Made by a program: the position numbers and the translations under genes
The notes under the pieces: model-generated
Databases searched by the model: none
The model's input: the letters and a program-made list of their open reading frames with translations, nothing else
What the model was told of the DNA's origin: nothing
Part shown: in pieces, positions 16,103-23,745 of the stretch
Position numbering within the stretch: position 1 is the stretch's first letter
Layout: each line of letters starts with the position of its first letter
NCBI GenBank assembly: GCA_964404165.1
Contig: CAYOIZ010000037.1
Span: 1-64,000 of the forward strand
Length of the DNA stretch: 64,000 nt
Direction of reading: 5' to 3'
Origin: DASYLJ01 sp964404165
GTDB taxonomy: Bacteria > Desulfobacterota > Binatia > DP-6

Positions 16103-17046
16103 CCGAGGCAGCTCGCCGGCGGATCGGGCTTGATGTTGCCGCCGCAGATCGGGTTCTCCACGCTGCCGCCGCACACCGCGCAGCAGTCGTTGTTGCCGGT
16201 GCACGGGCATCCCGCCGGTCGCGCGTTGGAGCCGTCCGGCTGGCTGCAGTCGATGCCGAGACACGCCGCCGGCGGGTTCGGCTTCATGTTGCCGCCGCAG
16301 ATGGGGTTCTCGACGCTGCCGCCGCACACGCCGCAGCAGTCGTTGTTCCCGGTGCACGGGCAGCCGTCGGCCCGCGAGTTGGCGCCGTCGGGGTAGTCGC
16401 AACTGCCGATCGTCGTCGTGGTGGTGCTCGACGCGGCCGTCGTGGAGGTACTCGTCGAGGTGGTGGTGGTGGTGGTGGTGCCGAGCAGGGGGCACGTCGC
16501 CGGCGCGGACGAGCGCTTCGCCCGGAACCGCGTGCCGTCGTCCCGGGTGATCTGGCCACCGAACGACCCACAGAATCGCACGTCGCCGACCACGACGATG
16601 ACGCCGACCTCGCCCTGCGGCGTGCCGCCCAGCGGGTAGGCGTCGGCTCCCCGCGCCGACAGACGGAGCGATCGGCCGTCCACGAGACGCGCGGCGCGCA
16701 CGGCTCCGGTGCGACTCTTGTACTTGAAGTCGATGCGCGGCGGATTCCCGGTGGCGGTCCAGCCGCTCGCCGGGAGCTCGAGGACGGTGATGGCGCCCAC
16801 GCCCACACGACCGATGAGCGCAGTGGCGCCCGTCACCGTCGGGTCGACCGTCGCCAGCGCCACGTCCGCGTCCTGGAAGCCGACCACGTTGCGGCGCCCG
16901 GCCGGACCCGAGGCATCGGTGAGGCGCATGCGGCCGCCGTCGAGCGGAACGTCCGTGGCGCCATGGGCGACACCGAAGGGATGCGTGGACAGCAGCCACG
17001 CGCCGACGACCATTCCGATTCCGCGCACGACGACTCGACGACTCAT
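16096..17046 (-). CDS. Secreted modular Cys-rich protein with Thr linker
   Basis: 316 residues. Signal peptide (cleavage near VAHGA). Residues ~25-180 form a beta-rich domain like the N-terminal domain of the dehydrogenase at 1514: both share DPTxxGAT, a (Y/F)KYxxxxxAV region and a (V/G)DVxFC ending. A Thr/Ser-rich linker follows (about residues 190-215), then two tandem 51-residue Cys-rich repeats beginning GCPCTGNNDCC and containing SVENPICGGN. No catalytic motif is visible. Start ATG 17046 is preceded by GAAGGAGCCTCC. Probably a cell-surface or extracellular protein; the Cys repeats look disulfide-bonded. Function unknown. Confidence 0.85.
   Translation of the reverse strand: MSRRVVVRGIGMVVGAWLLSTHPFGVAHGATDVPLDGGRMRLTDASGPAGRRNVVGFQDADVALATVDPTVTGATALIGRVGVGAITVLELPASGWTATGNPPRIDFKYKSRTGAVRAARLVDGRSLRLSARGADAYPLGGTPQGEVGVIVVVGDVRFCGSFGGQITRDDGTRFRAKRSSAPATCPLLGTTTTTTTSTSTSTTAASSTTTTTIGSCDYPDGANSRADGCPCTGNNDCCGVCGGSVENPICGGNMKPNPPAACLGIDCSQPDGSNARPAGCPCTGNNDCCAVCGGSVENPICGGNIKPDPPASCLGG
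16099..16401. repeat. 153-bp tandem repeat inside the secreted Cys-rich gene
   Basis: The core ATGTTGCCGCCGCAGAT-type sequence at 16133 recurs at 16286, a 153-base (51-codon) period, with high identity across both copies. The copies encode the two Cys-rich repeats; the last one is shortened at its C-terminal end. Confidence 0.85.
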
Positions 17047-17185
17047 GGAGGCTCCTTCGAAGACAGGGGGGGCGCCGGGACGCACGGACGGGCACGGCGT
17101 GGACAAGCACTGTACGGCGTCCCCGCACGGAGTGTCGAGCTAGATGGCTATCGCATGCGCCGTGTCGGGTGCGATTGACGCGCTG

Positions 17186-17665
17186 CTACGGACACGATCC
17201 CGATGCGCACGCGGCGATCGGCCCGCAGCCACCGGCGGCGACCTGCGCCGCGTCGTATTGCTCCGTCCGACCGTTGGGGCACGTGATCGTGAACGCGCCC
17301 GCGAGCGTGCGCGTGATCTCCCACACGCGGCGCTTCCGCGTGTAGCGGACATGCACGGTGAAGTCGGGGTCGACCGTGGTCGTACCGGTGAGACACTCGT
17401 GTCCACGGCTGTCGACGAGGGACGACGTGCCCCCGCCACCGCGGAACCCGCCGAGCCGGGCACGCGCACCGTTCGCCCAGCAGTCGGTCACCGAGCCGTC
17501 GACCAGGAGCAGGGCGGTGTCGCGGGTGCAGGCCCCGGCCTCGTCGAAGCAGCGATAGAGCTTGCGCACGCAGCTCTTCTTGAAGGCGGCGCCGCAGGCG
17601 AGCGGTCCCGCCACGGCGGGACCGGCCGCGAGCACCACGACGATCGACAGTACGAGTCTGGTCAC
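17186..17665 (-). CDS. Small secreted Cys-rich protein of unknown function
   Basis: 159 residues from GTG 17665 (GTG 17674 is an alternative). Signal peptide TRLVLSIVVVLAAGPAVAG is followed by a compact, Cys-rich mature protein: CGAAFKKSCVRKLYRCFDEAGAC, DCW, HEC, TCP, GGC, AAC and SCP give about ten cysteines after the signal. No known domain was recognised. Even cysteine number and export suggest disulfides. It stands alone between the modular secreted gene and the TetR gene, all on the same strand; spacing (about 80-140 bases) argues for separate transcription. Confidence 0.65.
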   Translation of the reverse strand: MTRLVLSIVVVLAAGPAVAGPLACGAAFKKSCVRKLYRCFDEAGACTRDTALLLVDGSVTDCWANGARARLGGFRGGGGTSSLVDSRGHECLTGTTTVDPDFTVHVRYTRKRRVWEITRTLAGAFTITCPNGRTEQYDAAQVAAGGCGPIAACASGSCP

Positions 17666-17747
17666 GCAGGGCACCGTGCCCCGGACGCGTGGTGTGCGGG
17701 AAGTCGGACGCGTCGAGCGGTCGGAGCGGGCCGCCGAACGGCGCGGG

Positions 17748-18383
17748 TCAGTCCGCCGGCGTCGGTGCGACGGCCGCCGCGCCGCGTACGACGATCGTGA
17801 GCTGCGTCACCGTGCGCCGGGCCAGCTCCGCCTCGGCGTCGTCGGCGCCGGGATCGGGTGGGACGTCGAGCAGCTCCCCCGTCATCGTCGCCACCGTGCT
17901 GACGATGAGATGGGCCACCACCTCGCGCGCGTCGCGGTCGAGGTGGCCGAGGGCCGGGATCGTCGCCAGGTCGTCGGCGAGGTCGGTGGTGATGAAGCGG
18001 ATCTCGCGGGCGATCTCCGCGCGCACGGGCGGCGTGCCGCCGTGCCGCTCGCGGATGACGAACTCGAACACCCGCCGGTGCTCGCGCACGTAGCCGACGT
18101 ACACGCGCACCGAGTCTGCCCGCATGTCGTGGCCGCTGCGCGCCGCCTGTCGCACCTCGCGCATGAGGCGGCGGAGGGTGAGGAAGGTTTCGTCGACGAG
18201 CGTGAGGCCGAGGTCGTCCATGTCGCGGAAGTGGCGATAGAAGGCCGTCGGCACGATCCGGGCGGCGCGGGCGACCTCGCGCAGGGACAGCGCCCCGAAG
18301 CTCCGTCCCTCGGCCATCAGGTCGAGGGCGGCGTCCAGCAGGGCCTGGCGCGTGTGCAGCTTCCGTTCGACCCGAACGCTCAT
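17748..18383 (-). CDS. TetR-family repressor, FabR/DesT-like
   Basis: 211 residues. The N-terminal region closely follows FabR/DesT: TRQALLDAALDLMAEGRS, then FGALSLREVARAARIVPTA and FYRHFRDMDDLGLTLVDE (helix-turn-helix about residues 28-55). FabR and Pseudomonas DesT bind acyl-CoA/acyl-ACP and repress unsaturated fatty acid genes; DesT controls the desCB reductase-desaturase pair. Here the gene is divergent from exactly such a pair (18541, 19596), separated by 157 bases with a palindrome resembling their operator. That context makes a desaturase regulator the best call. The effector-binding domain (residues 60-210) is as variable as in other TetR proteins. Confidence 0.9.
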   Translation of the reverse strand: MSVRVERKLHTRQALLDAALDLMAEGRSFGALSLREVARAARIVPTAFYRHFRDMDDLGLTLVDETFLTLRRLMREVRQAARSGHDMRADSVRVYVGYVREHRRVFEFVIRERHGGTPPVRAEIAREIRFITTDLADDLATIPALGHLDRDAREVVAHLIVSTVATMTGELLDVPPDPGADDAEAELARRTVTQLTIVVRGAAAVAPTPAD

Positions 18384-18464
18384 ACGCCGAGACCAGTATC
18401 ATTTCGAGCACGAACGTTCACGTACTTTTCGTGTAATGGACGCGATTATTCTCCAGGAGCGAAT

Positions 18465-18492
18465 TTTTCAGTGAACGAGTGTTGACTGAAAA
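18465..18492. promoter_or_regulatory. Palindromic operator, probably for the DesT-like repressor
   Basis: TTTTCAGTGAAC (18465-18476) and GTTGACTGAAAA (18481-18492) are inverted copies with one mismatch and a 4-base spacer. A third copy of the half-site (GTTCACTGA, 18525-18533) lies next to the ribosome binding site of the reductase gene. The palindrome overlaps the likely -35 of the desaturase operon, fitting repression. Confidence 0.7.
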
Positions 18493-18510
18493 TCGGCGAC
18501 GGGGTACAGG
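18482..18510 (+). promoter_or_regulatory. Promoter of the reductase-desaturase operon
   Basis: -35 TTGACT (18482-18487), 17-base spacer, -10 TACAGG (18505-18510). The -35 lies within the right arm of the palindrome. The start codon is 30 bases downstream. Confidence 0.5.
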
Positions 18511-18540
18511 CTCGGTGTACGTCTGTTCACTGAGGTCGCC

Positions 18541-19584
18541 ATGCACAACCCGCTCACCCCCCTCTTCGACTCCGACACCCTGGAGTTCTGGCTCCAGCAC
18601 GTGGACCCACTCTTCGCCCGCGACCGCGTTCGCGCGCGCGTCGAGATGGTGCACCACGAGACCCCGCGCGTTCGCACCGTCGTCCTGCGCCCGAACGCGA
18701 GGTGGCGGGGCTTCCGCGCCGGCCAGCACGTCGTGGTCACGCTCGACGTCGATGGTCGCCGCCTCTCCCGCACCTTCTCGCTGTCCGGCGGCGAGGACGA
18801 GCGCACGCTGCGCCTGACGATCGGTCGCCAGCCGAACGGCCGCGTCACCGGCGCGGTGCACGACCGCCTCCGGCCGGGGGACATCGTCGAGATCAGCCAG
18901 GCGCACGGCGACTTCGTGCTGCCCGACGACGAGCGCACCCCGCTCCTCATGATCGCCGGCGGGACCGGCATCACGCCCTTTCTGGCCATGCTGCGCACGC
19001 TCGCCGCCCGCGGCGCCGGCCGCGACGTCGTGCTGCTCTGCTGGGCGCCGCGGGCGAGCGAGCTGATCGCGCGCCACGAGCTCGCGGCACTGCCGGATCG
19101 ACTGCCCGGCCTTCGGGTCCATACCGCCTTCACGCGCGAGGGCATGGACCGATTTTCCGCCGCCGGCCTCGAGGCCCTCGTGCCCGACGTCGGTCGCCGA
19201 CTGACCTACGTCTGTGGTCCCGACGCGCTGACGGACGCCGTCGCGGCGCACTGGCGCGACGCCGGTTTCGCCGATCGTCTTCGCCGTGAATGGTTCGGCG
19301 CCCCGCGCCGCGATGCCACCAGCGACGGCCCCGTCGCCGTCGCGTGCACGCGCAGCGGTCGCACCGTCACCGTGCCCGGCGTGCAGAGCCTGCTGGTGGA
19401 GCTCGAGGCCGCCGGCCTCACTCCCGCCCACGGCTGCCGCGCCGGTATCTGTCGTCAGTGTACCTGCGTGCTCGCCTCCGGTGCCGTCCAGGAGTTGCGC
19501 ACCGGGGGCACCCGCAACGAGACCGACGAGCCGATCCAGCTGTGCGCCGTCCGCGCCCGCAGCGATCTCGTGCTCGCCCTCTGA
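18541..19584 (+). CDS. DesC-like ferredoxin reductase/oxygenase electron-transfer protein
   Basis: 347 residues with three modules: an FAD domain (about 30-130, with SRTFSLS), an NAD(P) domain (AGGTGITPFLAML near residue 140, CGPDAL) and a C-terminal plant-type 2Fe-2S ferredoxin domain (CRAGICRQC near residue 299 plus a later Cys at QLCAV). It moves electrons from NAD(P)H through FAD to the iron-sulfur centre. The desaturase gene follows 11 bases later with its own GAGGAG site. DesC in Pseudomonas plays this role for the acyl-CoA desaturase DesB. ATG 18541 has GAGG six bases upstream. Confidence 0.92.
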   Translation: MHNPLTPLFDSDTLEFWLQHVDPLFARDRVRARVEMVHHETPRVRTVVLRPNARWRGFRAGQHVVVTLDVDGRRLSRTFSLSGGEDERTLRLTIGRQPNGRVTGAVHDRLRPGDIVEISQAHGDFVLPDDERTPLLMIAGGTGITPFLAMLRTLAARGAGRDVVLLCWAPRASELIARHELAALPDRLPGLRVHTAFTREGMDRFSAAGLEALVPDVGRRLTYVCGPDALTDAVAAHWRDAGFADRLRREWFGAPRRDATSDGPVAVACTRSGRTVTVPGVQSLLVELEAAGLTPAHGCRAGICRQCTCVLASGAVQELRTGGTRNETDEPIQLCAVRARSDLVLAL

Positions 19585-19595
19585 GGAGATCCGCC

Positions 19596-20684
19596 ATGAC
19601 GTCACGCTCCAGACCCATGACCCCCGACGAGCTCGAGGCCTTCGGCACGGCGCTCGACACGCTCCGCGACGAGGTGCGCGCCACGCTCGGCGCGGGCGAC
19701 GCCGCCTACATCCGCAACGTCCGCGCCACCGTGCGCTACACCGAAGCCGCCGGCCGCGGGCTGCTCTTCCTGAGCTTCCTCCCGCCCGCCTGGGTCGCCG
19801 GCACCGTGCTGCTCGGGCTGTCGAAGATCATCGACAACATGGAGCTCGGCCACAACGTCATGCACGGCCAGTACGACTGGATGCAGGACCCGACGCTGCA
19901 CTCGCAGACCTACGAATGGGACAACGTCTGCCCCGGCGACGGCTGGCGGCACTCGCACAATCTCATGCACCACACGTTCACGAACGTGCTCGGCCGGGAT
20001 CGCGACATCGGCTACGGACTGCTGCGCCTCTTTCCGGAGCAGCGCTGGTCGGTGCGGAACGTGCCGCAGCCGCTCTACGCCATCGCGCTCGCGGTCGTCT
20101 TCCAGTGGGGCGTGGCGCTGCACGACGCCGAGCTCGACCGCGCCCTCGACGGCACGCGGAGCCCGGCCGAGGTGGCGCGTGCCGTGGCGCCGATCGCCCG
20201 CAAGGCAGCCCGGCAGCTCGCCAAGGACTACGTCGTCTTCCCGCTGCTCGCCGGCCCGATGGCGCCGGCCGTCCTGCTCGGGAATCTCGGCGCCAACCTG
20301 ATCCGCAACCTGTGGACGTTCGCCGTCATCTTCTGCGGGCACTTCACCGCCGACGCCGAGGTCTTTCCGGAGTCCGTCGTCGACGGCGAATCACGCGGGC
20401 ACTGGTACATGCGGCAGCTCCGCGGCTCGAGCAATCTCGAGGGCGGCCCGCTGTTCCACTTCATGACCGGCAACCTGAGCCACCAGATCGAGCACCACCT
20501 CTTCCCCGACATCCCCGCACGGCGCTATGCCGAGATGGCGCCCCGCGTGCGGGCCATCGCCGCCGGCTACGACCAGCACTACAACACCGGCTCGTTCGTG
20601 GGGCAGCTCTGGTCGGTCGTGAAACGTATCGTCGTCCACAGCCTGCCGTCGTTCGGCGGCAGCGCAGTTCCCGCGGAGGCCTGA
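19596..20684 (+). CDS. Membrane fatty acid desaturase (DesB-like)
   Basis: 362 residues. Three His boxes of membrane di-iron desaturases: HNVMHG (about residues 86-91), HSHNLMHH (about 120-127) and HQIEHHLFP (about 297-305). Hydrophobic stretches around residues 45-75, 165-185 and 215-250 fit two membrane hairpins. The reaction is O2-dependent insertion of a cis double bond into an acyl chain, using electrons from the adjacent reductase. ATG 19596 is preceded by TGAGGAGATCC. Regioselectivity is not readable; Delta9 acyl-CoA is likeliest by analogy with DesB. Confidence 0.93.
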   Translation: MTSRSRPMTPDELEAFGTALDTLRDEVRATLGAGDAAYIRNVRATVRYTEAAGRGLLFLSFLPPAWVAGTVLLGLSKIIDNMELGHNVMHGQYDWMQDPTLHSQTYEWDNVCPGDGWRHSHNLMHHTFTNVLGRDRDIGYGLLRLFPEQRWSVRNVPQPLYAIALAVVFQWGVALHDAELDRALDGTRSPAEVARAVAPIARKAARQLAKDYVVFPLLAGPMAPAVLLGNLGANLIRNLWTFAVIFCGHFTADAEVFPESVVDGESRGHWYMRQLRGSSNLEGGPLFHFMTGNLSHQIEHHLFPDIPARRYAEMAPRVRAIAAGYDQHYNTGSFVGQLWSVVKRIVVHSLPSFGGSAVPAEA

Positions 20685-20685
20685 C

Positions 20686-21003
20686 ATGTCGACCCTGCTG
20701 CGCATCGAAGCGGTCAAGGACCTGGTTCAGGAGGCCATCGACCAGGGCGCCACCACGGTCGAGCAGATCCACAAGGTGATCCTCGATCTGCCGTTCAACG
20801 TCCTCGAACAGCGCGGCCTCCTCGGCGATGCTGCCAGCGGCGTGCGCGACACCAGCCAGCGCAGCATCGGCGGTGTCTACGACGCCATCCGGAGCATCAA
20901 CCGCGAGATCGGCGGGCTCGCGTCGCACATCTTCGAGGCGCTCGAGAATCAGCAGACCGTGCAGCGCACGCTCGACGCGCAGGAGCGCGACGACGAGGCG
21001 TAG
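20686..21003 (+). CDS. Small helical protein coupled to the desaturase gene
   Basis: 105 residues, no signal peptide, no Cys. Amphipathic helices throughout (LLRIEAVKDLVQEAIDQG, TVEQIHKVILDLPFNVLEQ, SIGGVYDAIRSINREIGGLA). The ATG is one base after the desaturase stop (TGACATG), so translation is coupled. I recognise no named domain; it resembles short gammaproteobacterial proteins with a 'VEQ(I/V)HKAI.DLP' motif, some near phasin or polyester genes. A role with lipid droplets or the desaturase is a guess from context. Confidence 0.75.
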   Translation: MSTLLRIEAVKDLVQEAIDQGATTVEQIHKVILDLPFNVLEQRGLLGDAASGVRDTSQRSIGGVYDAIRSINREIGGLASHIFEALENQQTVQRTLDAQERDDEA

Positions 21004-21050
21004 AGTCGACCGGCGTGGATTCGTCATCCGGGCTGCGATAGAGCCCCGCC

Positions 21051-22412
21051 GTGCGACGGCGTGCCCTGTGGTGGCTCACGTATGGTGTGCCGGGGGCGCT
21101 GTCCCTGCTTCCGCCGCTGCTGACGATCCGCGCGGTGGTGCGGGACGCCGTGGACGTCCCGTGGGTCGATCAGTGGGCGTTCGCACGGGAGGTGGTGCGC
21201 GCCCACGACGGCCAGCTCCTGGTCGCCGACCTCTGGGCCCAGCACAACGAGCATCGCGTGCCGGTGACGAAGGTCGTGCTGCATCTGCTGGCATGGCTGT
21301 CGGGATGGAACCTGCAGCTCGAGGTGGCTGCGAACGTCGTGGTCGCGACGGCCTCGCTGCTGCTGGTGGCGTGGATCATCGTGCGGACCGTCGGGCCCGT
21401 CGCACCGCGGGTCGTCGGCGTCCTGCTCCTGGTGGCGTCGGCGCTCCAGATGTCCCTGGTGCAATGGCAGAACTGGACGTGGGGGTGGCAGCTCGGGCTG
21501 TGGCTGGCGGAGGCGGCGGCGATCGGCATGGCGGCGGCCCTCGTGCGGCTGCCCGTCGCACCGGCGCGATGGGCGCGCGTCGTCGTACTCGCGGCGGTGA
21601 TGGGAGCGCTGTCGAACGGCGCCGGGCTCGTCCTGCTCGGCGTGGCACCCCTGGCGCTGCTCGCGCTCCGCATGGCGCGCGTCGCCGTCCCGACGCGCCT
21701 GCTGCTCGGTGCCGCCGTGGCCGCGGGTGGCGTCGGCGTCGCCTATGCCGTCGGGTGGCAGCCGGCGATCGGCCAGCCCGCGCCGACGCCGGTGGCCGGG
21801 CACGTCGTCGACCTGCTGCATTTCGCGCTCACGTTTCTCGGCGGGCCCGTCATGTCGTGGGATCCGGAGCTCGCGTGGCGGTGGGGTACCGCCGGCAGCG
21901 TGGTGGCCTTGCTCTGCATCGTCCTCGTCTGGGTGACGACCCCGGCGCGACGAGCCGCTGTGGTGCCCTGGGCGGCGCTGGTCGCGTTCTCGTTCGGGGC
22001 GGCCGCGCTGACGTCCGTCGGGCGTCTCGGCGCCGGGCTGCACATCGCCCTCATGTCCCGGTACGCGACCTTCGCCGTGCCGCTGTGGCTCGCGCTCGGA
22101 CCGCTGCTGGCGATGGTCATCGTGCGTGCGCCGGCGGGCCTGCTGCGCGCGGTGCCGTCGGGCCTCGCCGTCGCCGGCCTCGGGCTCGCGGTCTGGCACG
22201 GTGGCTACACGTGGCTGCGCGGCGACGAGCGCATGGCCGCCCGTGCCGTCACGGCGCGCAAGGCGATGGCGTGCATCGCCGCACCGGCGAGCGCGACGGA
22301 CGCCTGCTATCGCAGCATCTGCTGGGACGCGGCGTACGCGCGCGCGGGGGCGGTGATGCTCGCGGCGCGGCGTCTCGGCCCGTGGCGGAACGCGCCGCCG
22401 GCAGGACCCTGA
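21051..22412 (+). CDS. Polytopic membrane protein, GT-C-like
   Basis: 453 residues with about ten membrane helices from residue 10 on. An early extracytoplasmic loop holds WVDQWAF and AQHNEHR, a pattern found in uncharacterised GT-C-like membrane proteins with an acidic loop after helix 1. Start GTG at 21051. No soluble domain is present until a short C-terminal segment with cysteines (CIAAPASATDACYRSICW). It follows the desaturase operon by 47 bases on the same strand. Glycosyl transfer from a lipid-linked donor is possible, but nothing in the sequence proves it. Confidence 0.75.
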   Translation: MRRRALWWLTYGVPGALSLLPPLLTIRAVVRDAVDVPWVDQWAFAREVVRAHDGQLLVADLWAQHNEHRVPVTKVVLHLLAWLSGWNLQLEVAANVVVATASLLLVAWIIVRTVGPVAPRVVGVLLLVASALQMSLVQWQNWTWGWQLGLWLAEAAAIGMAAALVRLPVAPARWARVVVLAAVMGALSNGAGLVLLGVAPLALLALRMARVAVPTRLLLGAAVAAGGVGVAYAVGWQPAIGQPAPTPVAGHVVDLLHFALTFLGGPVMSWDPELAWRWGTAGSVVALLCIVLVWVTTPARRAAVVPWAALVAFSFGAAALTSVGRLGAGLHIALMSRYATFAVPLWLALGPLLAMVIVRAPAGLLRAVPSGLAVAGLGLAVWHGGYTWLRGDERMAARAVTARKAMACIAAPASATDACYRSICWDAAYARAGAVMLAARRLGPWRNAPPAGP

Positions 22413-22419
22413 GTGCGCC

Positions 22420-23262
22420 CTACGAACCGTCACCGCCGAAGGCGACGGGGCTCGCGATCGGATCGAGCGGCGCGCCGTCGGCGAGGGCGTCGAGCCACGG
22501 CTTCGGCGGCGCGCCCGGCCGGCGCATGACGCGGACGTCGTCGCCGCAGTACCGCACCGACACCGCCCGCCGGCGCCGCGTCGCCGACGCGTTCCCCGGC
22601 GCCCCATGGATGGTGCGCGCATGGTGCACGACGACGTCTCCCGGTGCGGTCTCGAACGTCACCAGCTCATAGCGCGCGGGGTCGGCCTCGACGTCGGGGA
22701 CGGCGTCGCCCTCGGTGCCCGGGATCGCGGCCGTGCTGACGAACAGATTCGGACGGAACGTCCGCTCCCAGCGATGCGATCCGCGCACGTACGCCACCGC
22801 GCCGGTCTCGGGCGTGACGTGGTCGAGCGGGCACCACGTCGTACACACCTGGGTGCCGGTCACGTGGAAATAGGCCATGTCCTGATGGAAGGCGGTGCGT
22901 TCGGCGGTGCCCGGCTCCTTCACGAGCAGGCTGTCCTCGTAGAGGGCCACGACGCGCGAGCGCAGCAGCCGGGCCACCAGCGCCGGCAGCGGCGACGCGA
23001 GCGCGAAGTCGCGGAAGACGGCGTGGCGCCGCCAGTGATCGGTGCCGGCGAAGAAGCGGCCCGTCGATCGTCCCGGGTCGCGCAGGACGCTGCTGCCCGC
23101 GGCCTCGAGGCGTGCGGCCATGGCGGAGAGGTCGGTGCCGTCGCGCGCCGCGAGCACGTCCTCGACCGCATGGCGCAGCCGCTCGATCCAGTCCGGCGGC
23201 AGGACGGCACGGACGCAGACGACGCCGTCGGCCCAGAACGTCTCGGCGAGGTCGTCCGTCAT
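22420..23262 (-). CDS. Phytanoyl-CoA dioxygenase family (PhyH) protein
   Basis: 280 residues from ATG 23262 (upstream in-frame ATGs fall outside the conserved fold). A non-haem Fe(II)/2-oxoglutarate double-stranded beta-helix: FHQDMAYF supplies the HxD iron ligands, and VVHHARTIHGAPGNAS the distal His with a following Arg-rich segment for 2-oxoglutarate (RRRRAVSVRY). The family hydroxylates acyl-CoAs and many small molecules; substrate is unknown. It is convergent with the membrane protein (7-base gap) and divergent from the TPR-like gene. Confidence 0.9.
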   Translation of the reverse strand: MTDDLAETFWADGVVCVRAVLPPDWIERLRHAVEDVLAARDGTDLSAMAARLEAAGSSVLRDPGRSTGRFFAGTDHWRRHAVFRDFALASPLPALVARLLRSRVVALYEDSLLVKEPGTAERTAFHQDMAYFHVTGTQVCTTWCPLDHVTPETGAVAYVRGSHRWERTFRPNLFVSTAAIPGTEGDAVPDVEADPARYELVTFETAPGDVVVHHARTIHGAPGNASATRRRRAVSVRYCGDDVRVMRRPGAPPKPWLDALADGAPLDPIASPVAFGGDGS

Positions 23263-23323
23263 CGCCGTCGCCCTAACCCGGCCCGGCCCCGCGGTGCAAT
23301 GTCCTTGAGGCCTGCTGCACGTC

Positions 23324-23740
23324 ATGCCAACACGGCGCATGGACTACGACGCGTACGTCGCGGCGATGCAGGTGGTCTCGAAGCTCGTCGACGAGCAGCG
23401 GTACGACGAGGCGCTGGCCGACATGCGGGTGCTCCTCGACAGCGATCTCCTCGATCGCGACAAGGCCATCCTTTGTCTCAACATGGCGGTCGTGTACGAC
23501 AAGATGGCCAGGCCGTCCGAGGTGCTGGCCTGGTACGACCGCGGCATGGACTACGAGCGGAACTACCGTCCCCACATGCTGCTCGAGCACAAGGCCGGAT
23601 ACCTCATCGCCCAGAACCGTCAGGCCGAGGCGCTCGTGATCTACGAGTCGCTGCTTCGCGAGCGCTCCATCGACGAGGCCGAGAAGCATCGCTTCACGCA
23701 CAACGTCGGCATCCTGCGCACGCAGCTCGGGCGCGGGTGA
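23324..23740 (+). CDS. Small TPR-like helical protein
   Basis: 138 residues, no signal peptide or membrane span. Repeated helical hairpins with TPR spacing: QRYDEALADMRVLL, NMAVVYDKMARPSEVLAWYD, GYLIAQNRQAEALVIYESLL. Start ATG 23324; ATG 23339 is possible. The metallo-hydrolase starts 5 bases after the stop, so the two are co-transcribed. It probably serves as a protein-protein interaction scaffold; partner unknown. Confidence 0.8.
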   Translation: MPTRRMDYDAYVAAMQVVSKLVDEQRYDEALADMRVLLDSDLLDRDKAILCLNMAVVYDKMARPSEVLAWYDRGMDYERNYRPHMLLEHKAGYLIAQNRQAEALVIYESLLRERSIDEAEKHRFTHNVGILRTQLGRG

Positions 23741-23745
23741 CTTCC

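Noticed and set aside
16418..16490. GTG/GTC triplet run looking like a microsatellite
   Set aside because: It encodes the in-frame Thr/Ser linker of the minus-strand gene, so it is coding low complexity rather than an independent repeat element.
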